64,000 nt of DNA from Centrapalus pauciflorus (GCA_020465985.1 JAANYP010002342.1:62001-126000), one strand, 5' to 3'; numbered from the stretch's first letter, positions 20,017-31,037 are shown. Program-made: numbers and translations. The notes: a model not told the origin generated them from the sequence alone.

Positions 20017-23000
20017 TCTCTCAAATCCGTGACAAACAAAACATTGTTCTGTTCACAGATTCTGAGTGCATTGTTCTTTCAAAGGATTTCAAAGTTCCTG
20101 AAAAACTTGTTTTACTAAGAACACCAAGAAAGGACAATGTTTACTGCCTGGACACAGATCTCTTGACTAAATCAAATACTTTAAGCTGTTTAATATCCAA
20201 AGCATCATCAAATGAGTCTGCTCTTTGGCATAGAAGGATGTGTCACATGAACTTCAAGTCCATGAATGATTTACTTAAAAAGAATCTGGTAAGAGATTAC
20301 CACAAAAGGAGTTCATTTGTGATGATCATTGTGTAGCATGTCTTAAAGGTAAGCAACAGAAAACTTCTCATAAGGCCAAAGAAGTAAATTCAATCTCATC
20401 TGTTCTTCAATTGTTACATATGGATCTATTTGGTCCAACATCTGTTTTGAGTTTGAATAAAAGGGCATACTGTTTAGTCATTGTTGATGATTTCACCAGA
20501 TTTACTTGGGTTTACTTTCTTAGGTCCAAAGATGAAACTGCTTAGCTAGTTAAGTCTTTTATCCTTAAGATAGAAAACCAATCCAATTCCAAAGTTAAGG
20601 TGATAAGATCAGACAATGGAACTGAATTTAAAAACCAAATTCTAAACAGTTTCTGTGAGTCCAAAGGCATTGCTAGACAATATAGTGCACCAAGAACACC
20701 ACAGCAAAATGGTGTAGCTGAAAGAAAGAATAGAACATTAATTGAGGCTGCTAGAACAATGCTAGCTGATTCAAATCTGCCAATGACTTTCTGGGCAGAA
20801 GTTGTTAATACAGCCTGTTATGTTCTAAATAGGGTTCAAGTTGTCCAATCTCAAGGAAAAACTCCCTATGAGTTATTCCATAATAGAAGTCCCCTAATAG
20901 CTTTCTTCAAGCCTTTTGGATGCCCATGTACTATTCTTCACACTAAGACTCACTTAGGGAAGTTTGAGAGTAAGGCTGAAGAAGGATTCTTTGTAGGATA
21001 CTCAATTCAAAGCAAAGCCTATAGAGTATACAACAGTGTGTCTAAAACAATTGAGGAAAGTGCCAATGTTGAATTTAATGAAAATACTGCTAATATCAAA
21101 GGCACTGGTCCTGATTGGTTGTTTGATTTAGATTCACTAACAAATTCTCTGAGCTTTGTTGAGTATACTGCAGAAGCTGATGCATACAGGGTTGAAGCTG
21201 CTAACACAAACTCTCATGCTGCCAATACAATTTCTCATGCTGTTGGCACAAAGTTTCAGACTGCTGCAGATTCATCAAGTTGGGATAATTTCACCACTCT
21301 ACCACTTCTGTCATGTGATCCTCCAGGGGTCCTGAATGCTCCACTTAATGCAAATCCAGACACTGAAGTGCCATTCCCAAGTCCTGACAGCACAGCTCCA
21401 TCACAAAAGGAAACAATCCCATTTTCTAGGCTAGCAGTCCCAACAGCTTCTCATGTTGTTAGCCTAGAAACTCAAGCTGTTCCCGAAACTGAACCATTCA
21501 CTGGTTCTGATGGAGATGATACAAACCTTGGAACTTCTTTTCAAACAGAGAGAGAGCCCACACTAAGAGTTCACAAGTATCACCCTCTCAATCAAATACT
21601 GGGTGATCCAAGCACTCCTGTTCAAACAAGGAAAATGGTTCACAATGAGACTGCTGCTGCTGAACAATCAGTTCCTGAATTCAGTCTAGCTGCTTTTGAA
21701 CATGCCTGTTTCATGTCTCAACTAGAACCCAAAAAGGCATCAGAAGCATTAAAAGATTCATCCTGGATTGAAGCCATGCAAGAAGAGCTTTTACAGTTCA
21801 AAATTCAGAATGTATGGACTCTGGTGGATCTTCCTAAAGGTAAGAGAGCAATAGGTACAAGATGGGTGTTCAGAAACAAGAAGGATGAGAGAGGGATAGT
21901 CATCAAGAACAAAGCAAGACTAGTAGCACAAGGGTACACTCAAGAAGAAGGAATAGATTATGATGATGTCTTTGCTCCAGTAGCAAGAATTGAAGCCATC
22001 AGACTATTTCTAGCATATGCAAGTTTCAAAGGATTTAAAGTGTATCAAATGGATGTTAAGTCTGCTTTCCTGTATGGGACAATTGAAGAGGAAGTGTATG
22101 TGTGTCAACCTCCTGGTTTTGAAGACTACAAGTATCCAGACAGGGTGTACAAGCTAGACAAAGCTCTCTATGGTCTTCACCAAGCCCCCAGAGCATGGTA
22201 TGACACACTGTCATCATATCTTCTACAGAATGGATTCAAGAGAGGCACTCTGGACAAAACACTTTTCACTAAATCCATCAAAGCTGAGATTCTTCTTGTC
22301 CAAATCTATGTTGATGACATCATCTTTGGCTCAACTAATGATAGGTTGTGCAAAGATTTTGAGGCCCTAATGCACAAAAAGTTTCAAATGAGTTCAATGG
22401 GGGAACTCACATTCTTTCTAGGGCTGCAGGTTAAACAGAAGCCTACTGGTCTATTCATAAGTCAATCAAAGTATGTCAAAGACATACTGGAAAAGTTTGG
22501 CTATCAAGACACAAAGGTTGCAAGCACTCCAATGGATCCTCATAAACAGCTCCATACAGACAAAGATGGCATAGATGTGGACATTCATCTATACAGATCC
22601 CTTATAGGATCTCTCATGTATCTAACATCTTCAAGACCTGATATTATGTTTGCTGTCTGTGTGTGTGCTAGATTTCAATGCTCTCCAAAGGATTCTCACT
22701 TGGTTGCTGTTAAAAGAATCTTTAGATATCTTAAAGGCCAACCACATTTAGGCCTATGGTATCCTAAAGACTCTCCTTTTGAACTAACTGCTTATTCTGA
22801 CAGTGACTATGGTGGTTGCAACATTGACAGGAAATCCACAACTGGTGGATGTCAATACTTAGGAGCAAGACTGGTCTCTTGGCAATGCAAAAAGCAAACA
22901 ACTGTCTCCACATCATCCACTGAAGCAGAATACGTAGCAGCTGCAAGCTGCTGCTCCCAGGTAATGTGGATTCAAAATCAGCTAAGAGACTATGGTATGA

Positions 23001-23251
23001 ATTTCTTATCCACTCCTATTTATATTGACAATTCAAGTGCAATTAGCATTGTGCAAAACCCAGTGAAATTCCCAAAAACCAAGCATATAGAAATCAGGTT
23101 TCACTTCATCAGAGATTGTAATGAAAAGAAGTTAATCCAAGTTACCAAAATACATACAGATGATCAGCTAGCTGATCTATTTACAAAACCTTTTGATATA
23201 GGAAGGTTCACTTTCCTAGTATCAAATATTGGTATGGTAAACATGGATTAA
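20017..23251 (+). pseudogene. pol: Integrase, reverse transcriptase and RNase H of B1
   Basis: Starts just past the protease deletion, in GAG-pre-integrase. One base is missing near 20296 and GAG is changed to TAG at 20543-20545, so the first part of integrase is broken. From about 20600 the frame is open for over 880 codons: RSDNGTEFKN and NGVAERKNRTL (integrase D and E), the GYS/VYN C-terminal region, a Ser/Thr-rich linker, reverse transcriptase with MDVKSAFLYG and the catalytic YVDDIIFGS, then RNase H with SDSDYGG, STEAEYVAA and IYIDNSSAI, ending MVNMD at 23251. Reverse transcriptase and RNase H therefore look intact, but there is no start or protease to make a working polyprotein. Confidence 0.93.
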
Positions 23252-23593
23252 TTGGTTTTCATTATTATCTACTCAGTATGCTAATTTAAGGGGGAGACAC
23301 TGTTCCATTGAAAAGTTGCACAATTTTACACTAACAGCATGAGTATTTTCTCATGCTGCTAGTTCATTTTCTCGGACTGCTAGTTATTTTCACTTGATCT
23401 GTCAAAGTGTGCAGGGTATTTGGGTAATTTTCAAAATGTGTGCGCGGGACCCAACTTTTCGAAACCTTTAAAGGTCCCGGTTTCGTTCAGTTGTAACTAC
23501 CAGTTACATATTCTTCTTCCACGGCCTTCTGCTTTCTCTCTGAACGAATCACACATTCTTCTTTCAAACCCTAAAACCATCGTTTGTTCATCC
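23252..23593 (+). promoter_or_regulatory. Spacer between pol and envelope-like ORF of B1
   Basis: Contains an internal purine tract AAGGGGGAG (about 23288-23296), a 9-bp perfect hairpin CAGCATGAG/CTCATGCTG (23335-23358) and several RCTGYYAG motifs. The 341-bp spacer is repeated almost unchanged in B2 (61812-62152), where a 1-bp difference in GGTCCCG(G) shifts the upstream frame. This argues that the region is not translated and that the ORF starts at the next ATG. Confidence 0.7.
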
Positions 23594-26395
23594 ATGGAGT
23601 TCGTAAAAGAACACAACTGCCTCCCATACACTCTGACACATGCTGAACTCCAACCGTTCCATACAATGATGGATTTCCTCAGGCACTCCCATATTAATCA
23701 TGCACTATCCATAAACCCTACTATATACATCTCCTATATAGAACAGTTTTGGAACCATGCATCTATTCAAACCATCAATGGAGTGCCTACCCTCCTTTCC
23801 AAGATTGATGGAAGTGATATCCATATCACTGAGGAATCCATCCGACAACACTTGCATCTTCAAGATGCCACAGGTATAACCGACCTAACCCTTGATGCTT
23901 TACATACAGGTCTTTTCAATATCGGTTATAGGGGTCCTGCTGATTCTTTTACTTTCTTAAAAGCCCATTTTTCTCCTAAATGGAAATTTCTTGTACATAT
24001 ACTTCAGCAGTGCATTAGCCCCAAAAGAACTGGTTGGTCTGAATTTTCATCTAACATTATTGCCACTGCCTTAGTGTGCTTTTCAACAGGCCAACGATTC
24101 AATTTTTCTAACATGATTTTTCAGGGGATGTTAAGGCATCATTCCCTAAAGAGTGGGAAATTTTTGATGTATCCTAGATTTTTAGCAGAAATCATTGCAC
24201 ACACATGCACATCTTCTCATACACATAAAAGGATACATGTTTCCCACAGGCACTCACTATCCTCTATTAAGAGACTTTTGAAACATAGTGCCAACTTTTT
24301 GAGTGTTGATGTTCCATTGCCTTCTGCAATGATGAACATTATTCCACAACACAGAGGAGAGGGTCCTGAGCAGGCTCAGCCTATCATCACTGCTACACCC
24401 CCAGGACCCCAATCCCCTCCTCATGATACACAAACTCCCTCTGATCCTTTTGTACAGCCAACACGCCCACTCAGATACTTATACAAAAGAAAAAGGGGAC
24501 CAGGAGCTCCTTCCTCCTCCTCCCATCAGCAAGAGCCATATATCCCTGTGCAGGAGGATACTCCTGCACAGAATATCCAAAGGGAACCCATTGAGGAAAC
24601 TCCCATCCTCTCTCAGGAGGTGAACATCTCTTCAGAGATGGTTCATATGGGTTCTGTGGCTGGCACTACTGATGTCTCTGCACAAGAGGCACAGGACAGT
24701 GCCAACATAGCTAAGACCACGCCCATGGCAACAGCAAGTGTGCAAACACAAGCTGGAAGTCCCCAGAACCAAGAAAAGAGGGGCCCAGAAGTTTCTACCT
24801 CTGGTCTTAATGTCAGTGATAGATCACAAACACCTCAGGTGTTCTCTGATCTTGAGGCTAGTCTGCAACAAATGCTCTTAACGGATCCCAGGCTCAAACC
24901 TGTTGTAGCTATGTTGGACCATCAAATGTCCATCATTGCTGCACAGGGAGCTCAAATTTTTGCTCTCAGGCAGGCAGAGGCTGCACAAAATAAGCGTATG
25001 GATTATCTACACAGAGGCTTCACTCTCTGTGGAAATAAAATTGTGAAATTAGAGCAGATGATTCAAACCCAAGGGGCAAAGGTTGTGGGTCCTTCTGACC
25101 AAACCAATGCTTCCAAAAAGGGGGAGAATCAGGAGGTTCCCAAATCAGTCCAAGCAGCTCCAACAACAACAGTCCAAGCAGCACCAACAGTTCCAGTTTC
25201 TAGGCTAGCAGTCCCAACAGCTTCTCATGCTGTTAGCCTAGAAACTCAAGTTGCTCCTTCAAAAGCCACTGGATTTGTGATCAGAGAAGGAATTCAAGCT
25301 TCATCAAACACAGTCCAAGCTACAACATCTGCTACAAAAGACAAGGGCAAGGGCATTCTCATTGAGTCTCCAAAGCATAAATTTTCCTCAAAAGAAACCC
25401 AAATTGCCTTTGATGCTGAAGTTGCCAGAAAAATAGCAGAAGAACAAGACAAAGAATTAGAGCAGCAAGCCCAAACCCCAATGGATGATGATGAGACTTT
25501 AGGTGATTACTTAAAGGGGTTTGCGGTCAAGCAAGGAGCAAGGAAAAGAAAGATGCCAACAGGGCACTCCAAGGCTGAGCATAGAAGATTTCTTATCAAT
25601 TTTGCCTTTACAGCAGGTATTCCAAAGAAAATGGCTCAGTCCATGTCTACTGAAAGGCTGCAGGAGATTCATGATAAGGAGATGGACAAAAGACAGAGAA
25701 CACAAGTCTCTCCAGAAGCTCAACCATCCCAAGAAGTCCAACCATCAACCCAATCAGTCCAAGCTGAAGCTGGTGCCAGTGCACCTGCTCCCTCTGATCA
25801 AGCAGTTGTCTCTATTCCTTCATCGGTTAAAAGGGTGCTCTTTGAGCAACAACTACAAAAGGGTATGGAGATAGAGAAGCTGATTGATCAGCATGATTTT
25901 ACAAAGCCTCAAATCAACTACTGGTTTGCTAAGTCACTGGATGACCGTGACTTGAGAATGAAGTTTGTAATCAGAAGAGAGTCTGGACCTGAAGAGGAGT
26001 ATGACACTTTTTGGCACATAGTACAAAAGCTGACCAGAGATGAATTGATAAAGATGTACAATATAGGGTCAGTTACACAAGTGAGGTCTGCTCTTCCACA
26101 AGTCAAGCAACTCATCAAAGATCTAAGTACAGTGGTTGACCCTGAGTTTGCAAGACAAGAGATAGAAGATGCTGAAAAGAAAGGGAGAAAGATCAAGCAG
26201 ATTCATCTGTTAGTCAAGTCGAAGACATTCAGAATCAAATTCACAGATGGATCTGGTATCTTCTTCAATCTTGATTTTTACAATTTTTCAAAAGATATGC
26301 TGCTGCAAATTAAATCAGCTAGAATATCTTGTGATAAAGAAGAGATGAAGAAAGAATTTTTAAAGGCTATAGATCATAAACTTGCACAGTTGTGA
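23594..26395 (+). CDS. Envelope-like extra ORF of B1, intact
   Basis: A 933-codon frame from ATG 23594 (MEFVKEHN). This start is preferred because the frame upstream is broken by a 1-bp difference in B2. The N-terminal roughly 270 residues form a conserved globular domain (FWNHASIQTINGVP, FSPKWKFLVH, LMYPRFLAEI) also found in the extra ORF of element A. The middle is a long Pro/Gln/Ser/Thr-rich segment, and a Lys/Glu-rich C-terminal domain follows from about residue 680. No signal peptide, transmembrane helix or furin-like site is obvious, so the term envelope-like reflects its position after pol in SIRE-type elements, not a shown function. I recall similar Asteraceae proteins carrying uninformative database names. 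No in-frame stop is seen. Confidence 0.85.
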   Translation: MEFVKEHNCLPYTLTHAELQPFHTMMDFLRHSHINHALSINPTIYISYIEQFWNHASIQTINGVPTLLSKIDGSDIHITEESIRQHLHLQDATGITDLTLDALHTGLFNIGYRGPADSFTFLKAHFSPKWKFLVHILQQCISPKRTGWSEFSSNIIATALVCFSTGQRFNFSNMIFQGMLRHHSLKSGKFLMYPRFLAEIIAHTCTSSHTHKRIHVSHRHSLSSIKRLLKHSANFLSVDVPLPSAMMNIIPQHRGEGPEQAQPIITATPPGPQSPPHDTQTPSDPFVQPTRPLRYLYKRKRGPGAPSSSSHQQEPYIPVQEDTPAQNIQREPIEETPILSQEVNISSEMVHMGSVAGTTDVSAQEAQDSANIAKTTPMATASVQTQAGSPQNQEKRGPEVSTSGLNVSDRSQTPQVFSDLEASLQQMLLTDPRLKPVVAMLDHQMSIIAAQGAQIFALRQAEAAQNKRMDYLHRGFTLCGNKIVKLEQMIQTQGAKVVGPSDQTNASKKGENQEVPKSVQAAPTTTVQAAPTVPVSRLAVPTASHAVSLETQVAPSKATGFVIREGIQASSNTVQATTSATKDKGKGILIESPKHKFSSKETQIAFDAEVARKIAEEQDKELEQQAQTPMDDDETLGDYLKGFAVKQGARKRKMPTGHSKAEHRRFLINFAFTAGIPKKMAQSMSTERLQEIHDKEMDKRQRTQVSPEAQPSQEVQPSTQSVQAEAGASAPAPSDQAVVSIPSSVKRVLFEQQLQKGMEIEKLIDQHDFTKPQINYWFAKSLDDRDLRMKFVIRRESGPEEEYDTFWHIVQKLTRDELIKMYNIGSVTQVRSALPQVKQLIKDLSTVVDPEFARQEIEDAEKKGRKIKQIHLLVKSKTFRIKFTDGSGIFFNLDFYNFSKDMLLQIKSARISCDKEEMKKEFLKAIDHKLAQL

Positions 26396-26487
26396 GTTTT
26401 TGTAAGCCTTGGTTTGTAAATAACAGTTTACTTATTCATTTCCAATTCTTCTATAGAACTTAAAGTCTTGTGTAAAGAATTTAAGTT

Positions 26488-26497
26488 AGGGGGAGAT
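26488..26497 (+). promoter_or_regulatory. Polypurine tract of B1
   Basis: AGGGGGAGAT immediately precedes the 3' LTR (TGTTGATAAAT at 26498). It is the expected plus-strand primer. Confidence 0.85.
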
Positions 26498-27165
26498 TGT
26501 TGATAAATAGTTTAAGTACATTCAAGCTGTTAGTTTAGACTTCTCAGACTGTTAGTAGATTTTACTTGTAAATCCAAAGTTCATGCTACTAGTTGAAGAA
26601 ACTCGAGCTGCCAGTGTAAAAGTTCAAGCTGCCAGAGCAAAACTACTCAAGCTGCTCAGTTCATACTGTCAAGAGATTCAAGCTGCTCAACAGTTTCAGA
26701 AACAGAAAGTGCTGATTTTCAGGAAACGATATCTACATGAAGATTCCAGCATATCTACTATCAAAGAAGTCATAGTTCGTCAAGGAAACATATCAAGAAG
26801 CAATATAAATACAGAGAATAGGTCGTCCTATTAAAAGACGAGTTTCTGCATATTTTGAGTCTGTAATTGCTTTATTGATTAAGTTTTCATAAGCCTCTAA
26901 GGTTGTAAAACCCTAAGAACAGTTTGTGTTCTTCGTCTAATCAAACAGATTAGAGGTGATTGTAATTGATGAATTCAGCAATACAAACAGTCTTGATTAA
27001 TTCCTGTGTGTTTATTTATTATTGATTCTGAAAGTTTTGTCAAAATAATTAAGTGTTATTCCGCAAACTTCTTGATTAAACTTTGATTCAAAGCAAGATT
27101 ATTGATTTATACTCTGATAAATTCAAATCAGTTAGTCTTGGTAATTCATATTTTAGATCCTGACA
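26498..27165 (+). repeat. 3' LTR of B1
   Basis: 668 bp, TGTTGATAAAT ... GATCCTGACA. It matches the B2 LTR (54915-55583) apart from about ten differences. The first roughly 200 bp carry a cluster of RCTGYYAG-type motifs (for example AAGCTGTTAG, GACTGTTAG, ATGCTACTAG, GAGCTGCCAG). TATAAATA lies near 26810. Confidence 0.95.
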
Positions 27166-30100
27166 ATATTGCCGTATGTTAGGCAATTTTAGGATCATTT
27201 TCAAGTGGACTGTACAGTGACGCCAACAGTGTTGAGGACAAGAGTGGCTGGGCAACCTCTTGTGTTTTCTGCAGATATGCTGCGTAGAGTTTTGCAGCTC
27301 GGGACAGTAGAACAGGAAGCCGGCCGATCGATTTCAATTTGGATATAAGGCAAGTAGCCTTTCTGAGAATGGGTTATGGCCTAGATATTGCTAAAGCTGC
27401 CTATATGAAAAGCGGGTTGATAGGCCAATGGAGGTACCTAGCACATGTAATTATGGTGTGCTTCGCACTTAAAAAGGCCGGTTTTGATTATATAATATCC
27501 AAAATGCAGTCATCGATGATTTCCTTGGTATATAATAAGAGTTTTAGCTTCTCGGAGATGTTCTTCACTGAGTTCGTGCACCAGATCACGGATCCAGCTC
27601 GGGAGAGATTGCTAATGTATCCGCGGTTTGTAATGATGTTGATCCGCCATTTTTTGTCGAATCTGCCACAGCTAGCAGATATTCAGAGTGTGGCAGTGAT
27701 AGACAAGCGTATTTTTGCTGATTGTCAATCACATAACGCCCGTAGGGCTGAGGTGATTAGACCAGTGGATGCACCACTCTTTGGTGCAGTGGTCGATCCG
27801 GAGTATGTGGCCCAAGAGGGTGAAAACGGGGCTGGAGAAGGGCCGCTGTCGCAGCAAGTACAACCACAGCAGCAACAACCTCAGGAACATCAACGTCCTC
27901 CAGCACAACCAAGAAGGAGGCAAAGAGCTCAAGAAAGACCGATTCAGGCTTCAAGGCCAAGCTCTAGCAGGGTACAAGAGTCTTTGCAAGAAGGTCCTTC
28001 ATCGGACGCTGCGGGTCCTTCTGGTGTGGCACCAGTAATTGATCCTCGAGTGGTAACTCTGGAGGAAATCTGGGCACAAGGGACTCGGGCACAAAAAGAA
28101 ATTACTGCTGAGCTAGTTGATACAATCTTAGAGCCTCCAGTTAGTTTCGATGATCTTATGCGCGACATCGATGAATATCAACCTGAAGTGGAGGGTCAAG
28201 CTGTGACCACCTCGGAATCTGAGTCGGAAGACGTGGAGGAAGTGGAAATAGAGCGAGTTGATCCGTCTGTCAGAATAGGCAGATATGGATCCAGAGTCGT
28301 GGTTAGTGAACGAGAGGCCAAAAGAGAGCAGCTAGAGATTCAGATGACGATGACTCTGATTTTGAAGCTGTAGATCCAACTCCATTAGTGGCAAGGCAAA
28401 CGGCCAAAAGACATAGGTTTATGCAGGGAGCTTCATCTGCTTCAGCTTCAGAGCCTGAGATTCCTGCGTTTCAACCATCCGCTCAACCATATGTTCAACC
28501 AGCAATCACGCCGTCACCAATCATATCTGTTCCATCCACATCATCCACCTACACTAAAAATCAGCGTTTTTCAGAGCTTAGGAGCAAAGTAGACTTCCAG
28601 ACAGTCCAAATCTTCCAACTCACAAAAGCAGTCAGCGAGCTTCAAGAGCATAACGCAAAAATTGATCAAAAAAATGTTGAATTGAAGACATTTGTCGCTG
28701 ATCAAGCTGCTGAGATCAGAACCATGAAGTCCCTCCTCGAGCAGCTAATGAAAAATCTTCAGGCTCAAAGGGAGACCAGCTGCAGAGAAGCTCAAGTAAT
28801 TAGGAGAGAAGATGACGATGGCAATGATCCCGAAGCCAGAAAAGAAAGTGAGCCAGAAAATTTTCCACCTGCTCAGCATTCATCAGTTCAGGGGGAGCCT
28901 AGTCAATCTGGAGTCAGAGAAGGTGAAGCTAGTTCTTCAAAGGCGGTAGAGAGCGAGATGATTGACGCTCTAAATTATATTGAAGAAGAAGATATAGAAT
29001 TTCATTTTAAGATGATATTGAAGATTTGGAGGAAGGTGAGTTTGTTCCTCAAGACATAGTTGATTGGAAATCCGATGAAGAGACTGTGGAAGATGAAGAT
29101 GATGATGTAGATGAAGTGATCATTCAGTCACAGCCTATCACTGAGCTATATGTGCAAACCAATCAAAATGTGATCGATATTGATGAGATTAAGCTGGCAT
29201 AGGTAGAAGATTCAGAGTTGGAGGAAGCTGAGAGAGAACCATCTAGAGCTGAACTGTTGAATCTATGGTTCCGAAAGGAAGAGAAGAGGGCAGAGCCTAA
29301 GATGAAAAGGAGAACGAGAGTACCAGGCTCCGAGAATCTTTCAGGTGGAATTATAAGCTGGTTCTTCGACAGAAAACTTCAGCTATTCATTCTAAAGAGA
29401 AGAGATGGACTCCAATACCTAAGGCGAACGCTTAAAGTTTTTAACACATTGCCGAAGGTAGAAGTAAAGGAGTTAGCTTGGAAAGAGTTAATCAATATTG
29501 GAGTGGACCCGTATGTTGAGGTTATAGCCAAGATAATCAGAAAAGAGGGCCGATCTGGAAAATTTGAAAGACTCAAGCCGAGGACGGGAAAAAGAGTTGA
29601 AGATGAGACAAGGATAGATCCCCTTACTAGGGATGTGTGGAATGACCGGAAAACCGAACCGAAACCGCAACCGAACCGGAACCGGAACCGATTGGAACCG
29701 ATTTTTAGTATTCGGTTCGGTTATCGGTTCTTATAATTTTTAATTTTCGGTTATCGGTTATTCGGTTAACGGTTCTGCGGGTTTCGGTTATATCGGTTAT
29801 GGAACCAAGAATTCGAAAAGTCCATGGCATGGATACCAATAAAATTTAAAAACCCATGATGGGAATTGTGAAAAACAAAAGATTATTTGATGGTTGTCTT
29901 CCTCAATCCTCACCATACCTAACACTTGGAAGAATTAATTCCATCGATCAAATCCACTTTGTTCGAAAAACAAGCAATTTTTAAAATACAATCAATAATT
30001 AAGAATATATCACTATATTTAAAGAAGTAATTCAGAATGATATTTTATCAAGATTTACATTCAATAAAACGTTAACCAAAAGCAATCTAGATTTGAAAAT

Positions 30101-30215
30101 CCATTAGGAATTGTTCAGGTTGAAAATCCATACTTCACGTGGACATTCATAACAAAAATATTTTTTTTGCAAAAGTATAATAAAACGTTAATCGTGTTTT
30201 TTTGTTTATATCTTG

Positions 30216-30281
<66 letters not shown>

Positions 30282-30832
30282 TATATATATATATTGTTTT
30301 GCAAATTTTGGTTCTAATCGGTTCCATACCCGAAATACCCGTACCATAACCGAACCGGAACCGGAACCGTGTTACAATTATTGGTTCGGTTATCGGTTCT
30401 TACAATCTTCAATTTTTGGTTTCGGTTAAATCGGTTCCGGTTCGGTTCGGTCCGGTTCCGGAACCATTTACATCCCTACCCCTTACAGGTAAACCTTGGG
30501 CTAGGATGGTGTATAAGCATGTCCAGTGTTTGAAGAAGGTGCCTTTGAAGTCGATGCCACAAGATGTTCTAAGTAACATGAAGTGGTGGTATGTAGATAA
30601 CGATACTGCAGAAGCTGTGATGGAAGACACAGAAGACAAAGTTATTTTGCGAGTGTATGATCTGTTGCATCTAATAAGCCTATCCAAGAATGACCTAAAG
30701 AAGTTACACGATCAACCTATCTTCTTTCACGAAGGATGGAGATTTGAAGCTAGGAAATTCTTGAAGATAGTTAGAGTATGTATAGATATAGGTTTATATG
30801 CAGGTAGTAGTCTATATGGTTCAAGTAATTAG
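27166..30832 (+). pseudogene. Envelope-like ORF of element A, interrupted
   Basis: Relics of an extra ORF related to that of B1. Codons before 27339 read YVRQF and LVFSADMLRRVLQLG, aligning with the B1 N-terminal domain. The frame 27339-28373 continues the domain (GQWRYLAHVIM, LLMYPRFVMML), then Gln/Pro-rich and acidic stretches. 28388-29059 encodes a coiled coil in another frame. 29218-29627 encodes a basic C-terminal domain (KIIRKEGRSGKFERLKPR). A hAT element interrupts it at 29628-30478, and the ORF then resumes with GKPWARMVYKHVQCLKKVP, ending at 30832. Its C-terminal part is matched by the relic at 54502-54914. Several stops and frame changes plus the insertion make it a pseudogene. Confidence 0.8.
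29628..30478 (+). mobile_element. Non-autonomous hAT element with 8-bp TSD
   Basis: Perfect 8-bp terminal inverted repeats TAGGGATG (29628-29635) and CATCCCTA (30471-30478) are flanked by perfect 8-bp duplications CCCCTTAC (29620-29627 and 30479-30486). Removing the element restores the reading DPLTGKPW of the host ORF. The subterminal regions are rich in ACCGGAACCG/CGGTTCGGTT in opposite orientation. The middle is AT-rich with an (AT)n run (about 30221-30278). No transposase. Confidence 0.93.
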
Positions 30833-30861
30833 ACAAAACGTAAAAAGTTAGAAGCTATCGT

Positions 30862-30873
30862 CAAGGGGGAGTC
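30862..30873 (+). promoter_or_regulatory. Polypurine tract of element A
   Basis: CAAGGGGGAGTC directly precedes the A 3' LTR (TGTTAGTACATCC at 30874). The same junction appears, reversed, at 54472-54485. Confidence 0.85.
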
Positions 30874-30924
30874 TGTTAGTACATCCTGTGTGACGATAGC
30901 AGTCTAAGTTAGATAGCATTTTGT
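30874..30924 (+). repeat. 3' LTR of element A, first part
   Basis: Matches 6698-6748 of the 5' LTR up to GCATTTTGT, then changes abruptly to organellar DNA. Confidence 0.92.
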
Positions 30925-31022
30925 TTACCGGGGCTTCCATTCAAAGCTTATAACACTTCTCCTTCCGACTTTCTAGCACCGGGCAGGTGTCCGAATCTAT
31001 ACATCAGTGAGAGCCATTTTAG
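30925..31022 (-). pseudogene. Fragment of mitochondrial large-subunit rRNA
   Basis: On the minus strand it contains GACACCTGCCCGGTGC, the GGAAGG that follows, and AAGCCCCGGTAA at the insertion border, a conserved order in bacterial and mitochondrial LSU rRNA (domain IV). The intervening bases differ from bacterial 23S as plant mitochondrial 26S does. Only about 100 bp remain, cut by the insertion border on one side and a C13 run (31025-31037) on the other. Confidence 0.75.
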
Positions 31023-31024
31023 TA

Positions 31025-31037
31025 CCCCCCCCCCCCC
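31025..31037 (+). repeat. Poly-C run
   Basis: Thirteen C residues at the edge of the rRNA fragment. Length may be unreliable in assembly. Confidence 0.9.

Larger units (their letters stand above)
17811..27165 (+). mobile_element. Ty1/copia (SIRE-like) element 'B1'
   Basis: A 5' LTR lacking about its first 144 bp, PBS, gag, a pol missing protease, an intact envelope-like ORF, a polypurine tract and a full 3' LTR. It is closely matched by B2 (54915 onward), which shows what B1 lost. The LTR parts that can be compared differ at about 2 of 522 positions, indicating a young insertion. It interrupts the envelope-like ORF region of element A. Confidence 0.92.

Noticed and set aside
23420..23593. 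Upstream 58-codon extension of the B1 envelope-like ORF
   Set aside because: A one-base difference in B2 breaks the frame before the ATG at 23594/62153, and the extension has no ATG start, so it is probably untranslated.
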